Source of the DNA: Chlorocebus sabaeus
Taxonomy: Eukaryota; Chordata; Mammalia; Primates; Cercopithecidae
Assembly: GCF_047675955.1 (NCBI RefSeq)
Contig: NC_132926.1
Location: 16,796,826-16,860,825, forward strand
Length of the DNA: 64,000 bases
Reading direction: 5' to 3'
Shown here: one piece after another, positions 23,661-36,188 of the stretch
Layout: each line of letters opens with the position of its first letter
How positions within the stretch are numbered: the stretch's first letter is position 1
Position numbers and translations under genes: made by a program
The notes under the pieces: generated by a model
What the model saw: only the letters and a program-made list of their open reading frames with translations
Databases searched by the model: none
What the model was told of the DNA's origin: nothing

Positions 23661-26119
23661 AGAGAAGAGCTAATTATAAAGGAAGAATTATAATCAGGTT
23701 TAATAGGAAGAAATTAATGTCAGGCTATGAGATCAAATAGAATAATGATTAAAAATAGCATGTTAACTTTGGTGGCTGGTCACTTGCTGGTGACTTTTAT
23801 GGCAGCCTATTCATCAGATAAACCTATCAGATGAAGCAATTTTCCGCTAAAAGGAAAATTGACATTTTTAATGATAAATCTGATTTTTTAGTTCATTGAT
23901 ATGTATAGATACATATAATGGATGTTCTTAGTTTTCTTCATTAATAAATACCTGTTTATTTACATTTGAATTTCTAGCCTCATCTAAAGACTTAGGAAAA
24001 TGGGTATCTGAAAGAGTTAATATATTTATCTAAGTACCTGAGTGATAAACTCACTGGGGAAAACAAGATACCATATGTCTATTTCAGAAATTTATAACGC
24101 AGGTAATTACTGGCATTACATTGTCACATGTGAGTGATTTTTCAACAACAAATCTAATATTAGGCCTCTCAAACTACAGTAGTATCCAAAAACTAGGTAG
24201 AATGATAAGTATGAAAAAATCAACTTTCAAGTTTGACTCCAAAGTCAAACTCATGTTAATAAGAAAAGAACATTTTTTTTTGACATACGAAATCAAGGAG
24301 GAGATTATAAGGAATAAAGTACACATTTTAATTGCAAGTGAAAGCACTCAAGTTATTTTAGGAACAAAGGTAAAATTTTTAATCATATTCCTACACCTCC
24401 TTTTTTTTTCTCTACAATTTCACAGTTTTGTTTTTTTGAATGTCATGATACTTAAAGTCAATTTTCTAAATTTCCATGAGCACAAATGAGATAAATCAGA
24501 TTTTCCTAACAATTTGTTTTCTTCGTCACCTTTTCAAATTTGAATTCATGTATATTAGGGGAAAGACACTGTAGACAAAGATTGGTAGTGGGGCTCATGG
24601 GGCCTTTTTTCTGGTTTTGAATTCCTGGGAAACAGATTGCTCCAGCTCCGAGAGTAAAAATAGCAGATGGGATTAATTAACTTGGTGACAACTCTTCAGA
24701 CCTACCTAAATTAATATTTTTCTCCAAACAATGTATTCTGATTATCATACAACTAAGTGACGTTCATAGAAATAGATCCTGGTCTCAGTGATTTGCAGAA
24801 TATATTGCTAACTATTTTTCCCCCCGTAAGAGGTTTAGTCTGTTATTTGCATGTTAATCTTTCTAATCATTTTCTTGAAGAAAGCAATCATATAGAAGAA
24901 AAGTACATTTTGTTTGGAATGCTAGAGTTTGTCCTGACCTGAGGGATTCCTTCCTCTGCAGAAGTAAAAGCTTCAGGAGATTAATTTATTCACAGAAATT
25001 CTTCTCAAACCCAAATCTCTAAGGAGCAATTAATTATCTTTTGTATGAAAACTGCAAATGAACACACCACCGTAACATTTTCACCAGGGCTGTTTAAACT
25101 ATGTAGAATCCAAGGGTAAAAGGTCATTTGTTACAAAAACAAAAAACAAAAAAGCACCACGTTTCATCAAATCTAATACAACACAGACTGACAGAAAAAT
25201 CACAATTTCAAAGATTTTAAAATGTGTATCTATTATCTACCTCTGTCTCTATCTATCTTTTTCTCTCTCTCTGTCTCCTATGACCTATGGGACTTTTGCT
25301 TCAGTATCTTTGCAGTAGCACAAGGCCAAATAATACCTTATGGAAGATAACATAACACTTTTATTAGTAAGGGGATTGTCTTTTAATTTGGGGTCATTTT
25401 GTGTCTAACAACAAGAAAATAGTAGAGAAGGACACTCCTTTTTGGCTTCCTTCAGACTTTGTGTGTGTGTGCTTTACTAGTTGTCATTATGAACTCTACT
25501 TACATTGAGAGACTCTAATATGTAAATATGGTGAATCGCCGTGAACCTGCTATTTAATGTGTTGTATAAATACTGTTAATGACAGTACTGTCCTCTCCCA
25601 TGCTCTACTGTAGTGTGCTAGGAATAAAGGCTAGTAGAAAAAATTACTTTAAAGCCAAAACAAACAAACAAAAACCCCCAAACGAACCAAAAAAACCAGC
25701 CCCACCACTCTGTTCAGCCAGTGAGAAATGACATTTAAGTGAATAGGTTTACCTTGTTGCTTTGATGACCAAGGAGAAGAGTGACATATTTGTTGTTAAT
25801 TTTTAATAATGTTTTTGGCTTTTTCGCATTTTGATTTATTCTTAGGTCTTGAGTTCTTGTTCTAATTTACAGCACTATTTGATGATTGCTTTCTAAAATT
25901 ATATTAATGCTAATACACATACAATATAGACACACACACATACACATACACTTCTATCTATTTCAATTTATATATCGTTTTAATCTACAACTAATCCTAC
26001 AAGTAAGAAGTCTGGGTACAACAAGCAAAGAGCAAGTAGCACTCAGAAATCTGGGTCCCAAGAGAACACATTTTAAAAACAAATCCTTACCATTTACACA
26101 TTTTAAGTTTTAAAAAGTC
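23661..26119. other. No gene or repeat recognised, 2.4 kb
   Basis: AT-rich DNA. A 122-codon open frame at 24121-24489 has no recognisable domain and the Lys/Ile/Phe-rich composition expected from AT-rich sequence. An A/C-rich tract is at 25651-25710. Confidence 0.5.
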
Positions 26120-26745
26120 CCTCCCTCTCTCCCTCCCTCCCTTCCTTCCTTCTTTCCCTCCTTTCCCTCTCTTCTTTCTTTTGCAGATGGTCCTACGATG
26201 ACATTATTTCTTTGCCCACCTTCCTTCCTTCCTTCCTTCTTTCCCTCCTTTCCCCCTTTTCTCTCTTTTGCAGATGGTTCTAGAATGACATTATTTATTT
26301 GGCCCGCCTTCCTTCCTTCCTTCCTTCCTTCCTTCCTTCCTTCCTTCCTTCCTTCCTTCCTTCCTTCCTTCTTTCCTTTGTTCCTCCCTCCCTTCCTTGC
26401 TTCCTTTCCCTCTTTCCTTTCTTTTGCAGATGGTCCTAGAATGACATCATTTCTTTGCCTGCCTGCCTGCCTTCCTTCCTTCCTTCCTTCCTTCCTTCCT
26501 TCCTTCCTTCCTTCCTCCCTCCCTCCCTCTGTCCCTCCCCCTATTGTCTGTCTTTCTTTTGCAGATGATTCTAGAATGACATTATTTCTTTGTCTCCTTC
26601 CTTCCTTCCTTCCTTCCTTCGTTTTTCTTCCTTCCTTTCTTCCTTTTGCAGGTGGCCCTATTACAAAATATGACAATATTATTTCTTTGTTTTTCTTCCT
26701 TCCTTCCTTTTGCCGATGGCCCTACAATGACAACATTCTTTCCTT
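26120..26745 (+). repeat. Compound (CCTT)n tract with six embedded ~36-bp units
   Basis: A polypyrimidine tract, mostly (CCTT)n with CCCT and CTTT variants, is punctuated by six copies of a unit reading TTTTGCAGATGGTCCTAGAA followed by TGACATTATTTCTTTG. Copies start near 26179, 26266, 26421, 26556, 26642 and 26707; the last two are more diverged, and copy 6 has GCCG for GCAG. Spacing (87, 155, 135, 86 and 65 bases) varies with the length of the intervening (CCTT)n. Each of copies 1-5 joins a long pyrimidine tract to GCAG, as a splice acceptor does. Open frames across it on both strands are low-complexity by-products. Confidence 0.92.
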
Positions 26746-27167
26746 ATGTGTTCTACTCTTTCCTCAAATTTCGATTAAATGCAGATTAATAGCTATAGTT
26801 TTGTAACTAATAGAAAGTATTAATTAGTTAATTAATTCACAGCCATATAACTAGCTAGAGAAAGAGAAAGACAAGGAATAAAGAAGGAAGGAATCTTTTT
26901 TCTTCTTTAACCTACCACAACAAAATGTTCAGTAGAGGTTTCCTAAAATGTTACATTCAAGTAAATCAGTTTGTTAACTGTGTTTCAGAATATGCTATTT
27001 TGTACTATGTTATTTACTTTTGAAATCTACTAAAATCTCATTCATGCCCCAAAGGTACTATTTCACAAATGCCTGCATTGGTCAACCAGCTACTAAGCGA
27101 TGCAAAGGAAGTTTAGACATAGCATCGATTAAAAAAAAAAAAAAGTTACAGAATAATACTCTAATGT

Positions 27168-27202
<35 letters not shown>

Positions 27203-27590
27203 CTATTTTTTCTGCTAAATATTTTATCAAATTTTCTTTGCTTTAAAATATTAATATTTCCTCCTATCATTTTTGAGGAGATTCATAAAGAATAATAAGA
27301 GAATAATAAGAGAAACACAGGACATATGTTCTTACTAGGTCAATTTCCTTAGATTCTCTGGGCATCAGTTTTTAACTCGACCAGATAATTTCTGCCATTC
27401 TTCATTTCAGACATTATCTGCTTCTAATTCATGTTAAAATACATAGTGAGTCTTTCTAATGTATGTTCAAATACATAGTGAGTCTTTAAATTATTATTAA
27501 ATATAGTGCTCTGTAGTTGAATAAAAAATATAAATGCATTTAATTAACAAACATGTTATTTGGAATATGTTAAAATAATATATAGCTTTT
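26746..27590. other. No gene recognised; A-runs and a 32-bp tandem duplication
   Basis: Two A-runs (27131-27144 and 27171-27200) flank 'gttacagaataatactctaa', resembling decayed retrocopy tails without an identifiable body. The tandem duplication at 27424-27487 is listed separately. Confidence 0.5.
27424..27487 (+). repeat. 32-bp tandem duplication
   Basis: Units 27424-27455 and 27456-27487 match at 29 of 32 positions; both end in 'acatagtgagtcttt'. Confidence 0.9.
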
Positions 27591-27896
27591 TTATTTTTAT
27601 TTTTAATTTTTTTGGAGACGGAATCTTGCTCTCTCGCCCAGGCTGGAGTGAAGTAGAGAGATCTCCGCTCACTGCAAGCTCTACCTCCCAGGGTTCATGA
27701 CATTCTCCTGCCTCAGCCTCCCGAGTAGCTGGGACTACAGGCGTCTGCCACCACGCCTGGCTAATTTTTTTGTATTTTTAGTAGAGACGGGGTTTCACCG
27801 TGTTAGCCAGGATGGTCTTGATCTCCTGACCTCGTGATCCACCTGCCTTGGCCTCCCAAAGTGCTGGGATTACAGGCGTGAGCCACCATGCCCAGC
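27591..27896 (-). mobile_element. AluY-like, antisense
   Basis: Full-length antisense Alu with a T-rich (TTTTA) tail. The target duplication AATAATATATAGCTTTT is exact at 27574-27590 and 27897-27913. Confidence 0.95.
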
Positions 27897-28561
27897 AATA
27901 ATATATAGCTTTTAATAATGAAATTTACCCAAGTCTAAGTATGGTTGCCAATCCCCATTATTATCCCATAAATTTTGGTTTATCAAGGAAAACTTCAGCC
28001 AACCTTGAAATATTAAAAACTTGAAAAAACAGTAAAACATATTACTTGAAATGACAATTAAAATTTTCCACATTAACAGAATTTTTTTAAACAAAGCTGC
28101 TCCTTTTTATATTGTTTAGAAAAAAAAAATGTGTTTTGGAGTGTGAATTTCTTATGTATCAAGTTTTAAAATGACAAACAAGAAGCTTAGATTTTTTCAG
28201 AAATTTTTTTCTCATCCTATGATGTCTACAGAGAGTCCCATAAGATTGAATGTCTATGCAATATATGTAAAATTTATCCAGATAATGTGGAATAAGCACG
28301 AGTCATTAATGAAAGCATGTCTGCAAAATATCTCTGATCCATTCTTCAAATACGGTTATTTCTTAAAGTCCTAGAAATAAATAAAAAGCATCAATAGTAT
28401 ATAATATTCTAAATACTCAGCTTATATCATGGAACACATATTTAAACATTGATTGTAACAGCAACAGTTTTGATCCTCATTATTTCAAAAGTTGAAATCC
28501 TTAATGTGTGTATTCAACAACAGTCAATATCCACTGATTGATATTTAAGACCAAGTGGTGG

Positions 28562-28868
28562 ACCAGGCGCAGTAGCTTACACCTGTAATCCCAGAACTTT
28601 GGGAGGCCGAGGTGGGTGGATCACCTGTGGTCGGGAGTTCGAGACCAGCCTGGCCAACACGGAGAAACCCTGTCTCTACTAAAAATACAAAATACAAAAT
28701 TAGCCAGGCATGGTGGTGCATGTCTGTAATCCAAGCTACTCGGAAGGCTGAGGCGGAGAATCACTTGAACCTGGGAGGCAGAGGTTGCAGTGAGCCAAGA
28801 TATCACTATCGTACTCCAACGCGGGCAACAAGAGCAAAACTCCATCTCAAAAAAAAAAAAAAAAAAAA
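28562..28868 (+). mobile_element. Alu (AluS-like), sense
   Basis: Full-length with an A-tail at 28850-28868. A short tandem 'acaaaatacaaaat' lies in the middle linker near 28687. I could not read a target duplication. Confidence 0.93.
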
Positions 28869-30302
28869 AGTAAGTAAGGGATAGTACCCACAAATACTTC
28901 AGTATGTATTTCATAAGAACTATGACATTCCCCTTTCTAACCACACTATGATTATCAAAATAAGGAACTTTAACAAAAACAATAATATTTTCTAAGCCAT
29001 AACCCATTTTAATTGTTCCATTAATGTCATTTAATTGTTCAGTAATGTCCTGTTTAGCAATCATTTTCCTGTCCAAGAACGAATCTGGGATCATATACTG
29101 CATTTATATACGATGTCTCATTAGTATCTTTTAATTTAGAAAGGTATCTCAGCCTTTCTTGGTGTATGTTGATCTTCATATTTCTGAAGAACATAGGCCA
29201 GCTATTTTATGCAATGTTTCTCAGTTCGAGTCTACCTGTTATATTTCATGGTTAGATCATGCATGTGAACAGAAGTATTACAGCAGTGATATCATGCCTC
29301 TTTCCACATGAGAAGGCCCATGATGTATGTCCCAATATGCGTTGTGTTGACTTTGATCCCTTGGTGAAGGCCGAGTCCACAGATTTCTGCTCTGTAGCAT
29401 TGTATTTCCCTTTATAATTATCAATGAGAAATTTGTAGGGACATTCTTTGAGATTATACAAAATTTCTGCTCTTCAAGCTCACTACTTTAGCAAACATTG
29501 ATAATGTTTTAGCTCCATCATGCTTTCTAGATCTATTATTTGGCATTCTACTTAAGTAAACATTTTTCTCTTTATTTATTTGTATCAATATGGCTTCACA
29601 CATACATATTTTATTCAATTAGTCATAATTCATCATTATCATTGTGTATTTTGATACTGAAATTGTCCCAGATGTGGTCAGAGAAAGAGCACTTTCAAAT
29701 GGCTCCTGCAGACATCAAGTTTTATCTGCCAGGCTCCACCCTCTCCTTCCAGTTTCTCAAATGTTATTTTCCCACTTCTGTCTCCTTAGTTACATACAGG
29801 GCAGCCATGCTTTTGCACTTGGAAATTGACAAACGGGGCATGGTTTATGTCTATAAATGGGCATGTGACCTAATCTGCCAATCAAAGTCACATCCACAGA
29901 TGCCACTGGCAGATTTATCAAAGGGTCTGCAGCTGACCCTAGCTAAGCCAATCAGAGTCCCACCTCAGAATCTGCAGTTGAAATTAAGTAATTCTATTTA
30001 GAATATGACTAGTCCCTTGAATAGAAGCCAAATTAATTTGTAAGTTATGAGTAACATAACTCTTGAACACAGCTACTTTGTCACATAGTAGACACAGAAC
30101 AAATATTCTCTCTCCTTTTAAATGTTTCTTTTATTTCTTGCTACTAAGCAAGATATGGGAATGTGGTGGACTTTCAGTCAGTAATCCCTTGCCTTTAAAT
30201 CACAAGGATCCTCAACTCTCTTTATAAACAGCCCTTCAGTTATATTCTTTACCCTGGTGATTTCTAGCCTATCCCTTTCTATTTCTGTCTCTAATACACA
30301 TA
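28869..30302. other. No gene recognised, ancient-repeat-like patches
   Basis: 29260-29480 and 29640-30000 look like decayed interspersed repeats, but I cannot name them. Two CCAAT-type motifs (GCCAATCAAA near 29877, AGCCAATCAGAG near 29946) lie on the plus strand without a TATA box or CpG context. A 153-codon frame at 29540-30001 shows no domain. Confidence 0.4.
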
Positions 30303-30597
30303 CAGTCAGCCCTTCGCATCTGTAGGTTCTCTATCAGGGATTCAAACAATGCTGGATGACAAATATTCAGGAAAAGTTTTTTAAATGCAAAAATGATACA
30401 AATTTTTAAAAAGTACAACTATTTATATTGCATTAGGCATTATAAGTAACCTAGAGATTATTGAAAGTATATGGGAGGGTATATGTAGGTTTATACAAAT
30501 ACTGTGCTCTTTTATATCAGGGACTTGAGCAAACATTGATGTTGGTATCCACAGGGCCCCTGGAACCAATCCCCTGCAGATACCGAGGCGTTGACTG
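30303..30597. mobile_element. Tigger-type MITE (Tc1/mariner class)
   Basis: Starts CAGTCAGCCCTTCGCATCTG and ends with the imperfect inverse, '...gataccgaggcgttgactg'. TA dinucleotides lie on both sides (30301-30302 and 30598-30599), as expected for Tc1/mariner target duplications. The ~295-base body ('ggcattataagtaacctaga' near 30436) matches a common Tigger-derived non-autonomous family by memory. Confidence 0.85.
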
Positions 30598-32130
30598 TAG
30601 GACAACTGCTCTACGCTTTTTCCCCTCTTCAAAAGTTCGTACATTTTTCTTGTTTGCCAGATTCAGATTAGTCTTCCTAATGTCCTGTTTTCTGAAGGTG
30701 GAAGAGAAAAGTAAATCCAGACATAAATCCACTCTGAGTTAACATTGAGTCAGGGAAGGATTTTACAGTCTTCACTAAGGGAAGTGGTGGTAGCATTAGA
30801 GAGCATCAGCTGACACTGTTACTGGACATTTGCATATTCTGCTTTACATATCATATATGATTATGTAAATTATAAAAGCTACATGTAGACTACTGTGAAT
30901 AAAATATTCCAGTACATCTCATCAATTACTTCTCATGTATAATCCTACTGTGTATTGCTAAATCAATGTCATCTCCTTTGAAATCGTAGTTGCAGTTTTT
31001 TCCTCCACTGCCTCTCAAATCATTTTAAAGTGATTTAATAAGACTCAATAAGACAAATTCCTGTTTGAGGTCATTATCAGGAAACATATTTTATGTACAT
31101 ATATTTATTTTTTTCTTATCAGAAAGCTAAAATGATGTAAACATATCTCCGATCCTATCCCAAATAGCAGAAATGTTAGAAATAATTACATTGTCCAAAT
31201 ACGATAATCCAATTAAAATAAACATCTAAAAATCAGTACCAAATATTCTTTCAACGGCATTTCTTATACATTATCTTCACATGGATGTTCCAAAATTTTA
31301 TGTAACCTTGAGCAAACAATAAAAATGTATTCATAAGGTTATACAAATGTTTTTGAAAGTAGATGGGCTTATGCATTAATCATGTATTTTTCCAAAGCTG
31401 TTTTATTTGTTGATGCCTAGAATCTTTAGTTCATGTATCCAGTGATATAGGTCCTAAGTATTGTTACAATAAGGCAGCTAAATAGGAGATACTTGTGTCT
31501 CCCTCACTATATAGGATAACTGTCAGCTGAGCCCTCCCTTTACTTTTATACGCAGTAAGCTGATTTTCATTTTGGATTTCATTTTGTTTTTCCCTTTTCT
31601 CCATATGCTCTAGGAAGAGGCATCTATATCTCCAACTCCAGGAGAGGAGCCAATTGGCCTAAGGCAATTATCTTCAGAATACAATCATTAGTTCAGAGAT
31701 CAGTATGTGACTAAATCGTGGGGGCAAATGAGGTAAAAACATTTGCTTGGAGCTTCTAGAAAAAAAAAATTTCTGATTTTCATGTGACATCTGCCTAGAC
31801 TAATATTCTCTTCCTTCTGGATGTGAACAAGGAAGAATATAGGCTCCAGAATCTGCAGAATGCTATCTATCTCCATGAGGAGATATAATATTAAGATGAG
31901 GTTCAAGTTGAATACCAGCTTTCTATGAAGATTTTACTGTGTCACTGGATTTAGCCGCACCTGGAGTCCATTCTCTGTATCTCTGAATTTTTCAGTTAAT
32001 TCCATTGAGTGTTTAAGCCACTGCATTTTCCGTCACTTGTAATACAATGTTTTGTGTTAGATTCCATACCAATTGTAGTTGTCTGGAGACGGCATCAAAT
32101 TGCACAATATTGAGAAGGTACTCAGTAAGA
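30598..32130. other. No gene recognised
   Basis: 31690-31910 resembles an ancient interspersed repeat ('gatttcatgtgacatctgc'-like section and 'gaatctgcagaatgctatct') of a family I cannot name. The rest is AT-rich. Confidence 0.45.
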
Positions 32131-32135
32131 ATTTG

Positions 32136-32142
<7 letters not shown>

Positions 32143-32167
<25 letters not shown>

Positions 32168-32452
32168 TTGAGGCAGAGTCTTGCTCTGTCGCCCGGGCTG
32201 GTATGGAGTGGTGTGATCTCGGTTCACTGCAACCTCCACCTCCTGGGTTCAAGCAATTCTCCTGCCTCAGCCTCCCGAGTAGCTGGGATTACAGGCGCTT
32301 GCAACCACGCCTGGCTAATTTTTTGTATTTTTAGTAGAGACGGGGTTTCACTATGTTGGCCAGGCTGGTCTCGAACTCCTGACCTCATGATCCGCCTGCC
32401 TCGGCCTCCCAAAGTGCTGGGATTACAGGCATGAGCCACTGCTCCCAGCCGC
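32143..32452 (-). mobile_element. Alu (AluS-like), antisense
   Basis: Full-length antisense Alu with its T-run at 32151-32170. The target duplication ATTTGTTTTCTT is exact at 32131-32142 and 32453-32464. Confidence 0.95.
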
Positions 32453-32773
32453 ATTTGTTTTCTTATTCTTGATTTAACACAAAAGGCAAGCCAAACGAAG
32501 AAATGATTGGTGAATTAAAATGTCTATTGTTGGTTTATTTGGGGGGGAAATTATTAGGATTATAGCATAATCTTATCTGTTTCCCCAGAAGCAAATAAAG
32601 AAAAGTGTCAGTCTGGTTAAAGCTTCAACTAGAGAAGCAAATTTTAGCTTTAAAGCAGACAATTATTGGAGAAAAGGAGTACACAAGAGTCAAGAATATC
32701 CCAGTTGTTAGTCTTCAATTAACCTACCAAAGGACTTAATAGCTCTTGCTTAGATACAGGGAAAATTCACACT

Positions 32774-32995
32774 GATGGTTCTAAAATCTTAATGTGTAAA
32801 GGAAGTCATTGAGGAATTTTTTAAAATGGCTATATTTGACCTTCACCCTCAAATATTTTTATTTAATTGTTTTGGGGTTTCACCCTCAAATATTTTTATT
32901 TAATTGTTTTGGGGTGGAGCCAAGGCATCTGAATTTTTAGCAGCTTCCCCAGATGACTCTGTTGCAGGTGTTCCAGGGACCACTGCTTTACAGTA
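32774..32995 (+). mobile_element. MER5A-like hAT element with internal duplication
   Basis: 'ttttggggtggagccaaggc', 'cagcttccccagatgactct' and 'ggtgttccagggaccactgc' match the MER5A body by memory. An exact 37-bp tandem duplication (32842-32878, 32879-32915) sits in its middle. Confidence 0.75.
32842..32915 (+). repeat. Perfect 37-bp tandem duplication
   Basis: The two units starting TTCACCCTCAAATATTTTTA are identical over all 37 bases, although the surrounding MER5A copy is strongly diverged from consensus. The duplication is therefore much younger than the element. Confidence 0.95.
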
Positions 32996-35832
32996 ATGTA
33001 CATGTTAACTTCTTTCATTACACCTGAAGGATTCTAACAGAGTCCCTCAACAGATGCCTTCTTGCCTAGGGCTTGGCTGTACAAAAACATTCCAGGGAGA
33101 GCAGAGTTTGCTTCCCCAGGCTTCCTGAAGACTCTAGGCAATAATCAATCATCCAGAAAAGGAATATGCCAGTAAAGAGAAAGAGCAAGAGAGCACATTG
33201 TTTTTTGTGGCAAACCTGAACCAGCACTGTTAGCTGTTACAGGAGAGCTTTGTAAGGAGCAAGTCCCCTTTCCCTAAAGCAGAGAGATGTGGCATTGTGT
33301 CTCACTGTGCTTGGTCTTCCATTTACTTGTCTCATTGAATTAATTTATGGGAGAAAATGGAGATTGCAAGTTCTGTCACTTAATTGGAGAAAGGAACCAA
33401 AATAAATGTGAAATGATGTGCATGCCTAGTACAAAGATTATAGGAATTACAAAGTTTCCTAATTCTAAAGTATAAATTTGGAACACTAACCTCAAAATAC
33501 ATTTTAAACTCCAGAAAAGTGGTCAGTTATACTTTTGCAAAACTGTTTTGATAAAAATATGATGGCAAATTGTGCATGGATCTTTTTCCAAAGAATAGGA
33601 TTAGCTGTTTATCTTACAGTGCCAAGATCTATATTTTCCATGTTAAAGTAACACCTATCTATATTTATATATTTTTAATTTAGATAACAAAAAAGTAGAA
33701 TTAAAAGAAAATTACTGGTGTTTTCATTATTCATATATATATGCTCATTGCTTTTTATATTTTCTCAGGATTGTTTTTAGTATGTATAAGATGTTTTCTA
33801 GCATAGCACATAGAGGCTATTCTATAGTCTAATATTTTAAATAAATGTGTCTATTTCCCTCATTTAACTGAATAGTTTTCATTGAAGACTTTAATAATGA
33901 CTATGCTTTAATCCTCCAAATGTGTGTAATGTATGTCATTAGTCCATCTTCTATGGTTGGGTACTGTGAATGTTTCCACTATAAAATAGTAATAATAATA
34001 AAACAAAACGCCTATCAATTTTGAGTGCTTACTATTTCCCAAGCACTGTTCCTAAGGTCTTTTTATGGAATACCTGAGACAAAAATTAATATTTTATATG
34101 AAAAAATATATGAGGATTTTAATTCTAAATTTTATCATGTTCTGTTAGGAGATGAGCCCCAAACAATCATAAAATTAAATTTGGGGATATTTAGTCATGT
34201 AACAAAAATGAAACTAACTTACATAAAAGAAATCTGCTGCCAAGCACAAATTTATTGCTTTGATATTGAACATTAGCATGCATTTGCAGGGGGAAAAAGA
34301 GATAATCTTTCAATTTCCCATCTTTACAAAATAAACAGATAATTTTAATAATTACATTTTTATGCAGGTAGGAGACATGGTCTGATTCCCATCTGCCACC
34401 TTCTCTATCATCAAGCTAAGCTTTGTATGAAAGATAAAACTAAAAGAGAAAAAATAAGTTTGTATTTCATGACTAGCCTCAAGGTTAGCACAGATAAAAA
34501 AGAGAAAAAAGTAGCTGATTTTCCTCTAACTTCTTATCTTCTTTTTTTGACTTTAAAGAGGATCAGAAAACAACTAGGGAGGTCTCATGCAAAGAAGATC
34601 CTGTATGGCTAGTGGAAGCTGGAGACTGGAAGTGAGTAAGAAGGAGCCACCACAGGCCTTACATAGCACCCCTAGGGATCTTTGAAGATGCAAGAAGATC
34701 ATGAGAGCCTGCAGCTTACAATAGCTAACAGGGACATGTCTTTCATCTTTGAAGAGTTGTCCCTTACATTTTTCTTGCACCTGGTGCACCTTAGCAGAGT
34801 GGTGAGTCTATGGACTGACTCCTTTCTATAAATATGCGATCAAAGATTAATATCAGCATCATTCAACAGATGAAACTTCTTCAATACGTATTTTATATTG
34901 TGGCTAGTCTTAGCTATTTTGTGGATAAAAGCCCTTATAAAGCAATAAACTCTGTTAGCAAAAGATCTCCTTTATAAAATCAAAAAAAAAAAAATCAGAG
35001 AAAACGCTAAATGTAACCAAGAAACTGCTTCAATCTTTTACCTCTCTCTTTATGCAGTAACTTAGAGGCCTTTGGAACAGAATGATCTTCCTTCTTATCT
35101 GGAATAAACTATATTTGGAGTAGGTTAGGGTTTTATACACTTTTTTTTTTTTTCCTTTTTACTCTTTCTCTAAAACCAGAAATTGCTTTTACATGGTGAT
35201 TTCTACCTGCCCAAATAGTCCTAAAACAACTACTAAGAAAATACTTACATATATAAAATTGCTACCTTCTGTTTGATCAATTATGGAAGAAAAGCTATAA
35301 TTTCCATAGCCTTAAAAATGACATTTTCAACTGCCTCACACAGAGGATGCCCCAGGGGGTTCTTGGAGACTCAGAAGCAAAAATTATCCATGCTCACTTT
35401 TCAAAATTTTAGAGGTATGAGCCAGATTTTCCTTAAGTCTCTTTACCCAAAATTGCAAAAATAATCTGCTACAACTTTGTACTCATGAAATAATGTTCAG
35501 TCACGCTCTTGTTTTTCTGGTCAGAAATACATTTATTTTTAATGTAAGGCCTATCTTTAGGCATCCCTGAGCATTCCTGTTATAGGGTAAAAATTTAAAA
35601 AGAAGGACTGCATACGATTTACTAAATACATGAATTCAGGTGAAATAGCAATACAAGGGAGGAAGAAATACAGGGAAAAATAAGAAATTTGATATAAATT
35701 GGATTTTTTATATATATATGTTATATTTTACGACAGGATGTGATAAGAAGAAATTAGAAAGGGGATATATTACTAAAATATTAGTCAGTAGTGTTTTGTT
35801 TTTTTCAATGAATTCATGTATTATCTACAATT
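32996..35832. other. No gene recognised, 2.8 kb
   Basis: Mostly AT-rich. 34010-34065 ('gagtgcttactatttcccaa', 'gcactgttcctaaggtcttt') looks like a short antisense L2 or MIR scrap. I see no coding signal. Confidence 0.45.
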
Positions 35833-35844
35833 AAGAAAGAAAAG

Positions 35845-36176
35845 GCTGGGCACGGTGGCTCACGTCTATAATCCCAGCACTTTGGGAGGCCTAGGCGGGC
35901 ATATCACAAGGTCAGGATATCAAGATCGTCCTGGCCAACATGGTGAAATCCCGCCTCTACTAAAAATAAAAAAAGTTAGTTGAGTGTGGCAGTGCGCGCC
36001 TGTAGTCCCAGCTACTTGGGAGGCTGAGGCGGGAGAATTGCTTAAACGCAAGAGGCAGAGGCTGCAGTGAGCCGAGATCGCACCACTGCACTCCAGCCTG
36101 GCGACAGAGCGAGACTGTGTCTCAAAAAAAAAAAAAAAAAAAAGAAAAAGAAAAAGAAAAAAGAAAAAAAAAGAAG
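35845..36176 (+). mobile_element. Alu (AluS-like), sense
   Basis: Full-length with a long A-rich tail turning into (GAAAA)n/(GAAGAA) at 36124-36176. The target duplication AAGAAAGAAAAG lies at 35833-35844 and 36177-36188. Confidence 0.92.
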
Positions 36177-36188
36177 AAGAAAGAAAAG

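Noticed and set aside
24121..24489. 122-codon frame on the plus strand in unique DNA
   Set aside because: Composition is that of AT-rich noise (Lys, Ile, Phe, Leu), with no domain, no splice context and no periodicity visible by eye.
26110..26806. Open frames of 188 (minus) and 202 (plus) codons across the (CCTT)n tract
   Set aside because: They are low-complexity Pro/Ser/Leu/Phe or Lys/Glu/Gly/Arg strings produced by a stop-free tetranucleotide repeat, with no domain.
29875..29960. Two CCAAT-type motifs as a promoter
   Set aside because: No TATA box, CpG enrichment or downstream exon; they lie within an apparently ancient repeat.
29540..30001. 153-codon frame on the plus strand
   Set aside because: It crosses sequence that looks like decayed interspersed repeats, starts in an AT-rich hydrophobic stretch and shows no domain.
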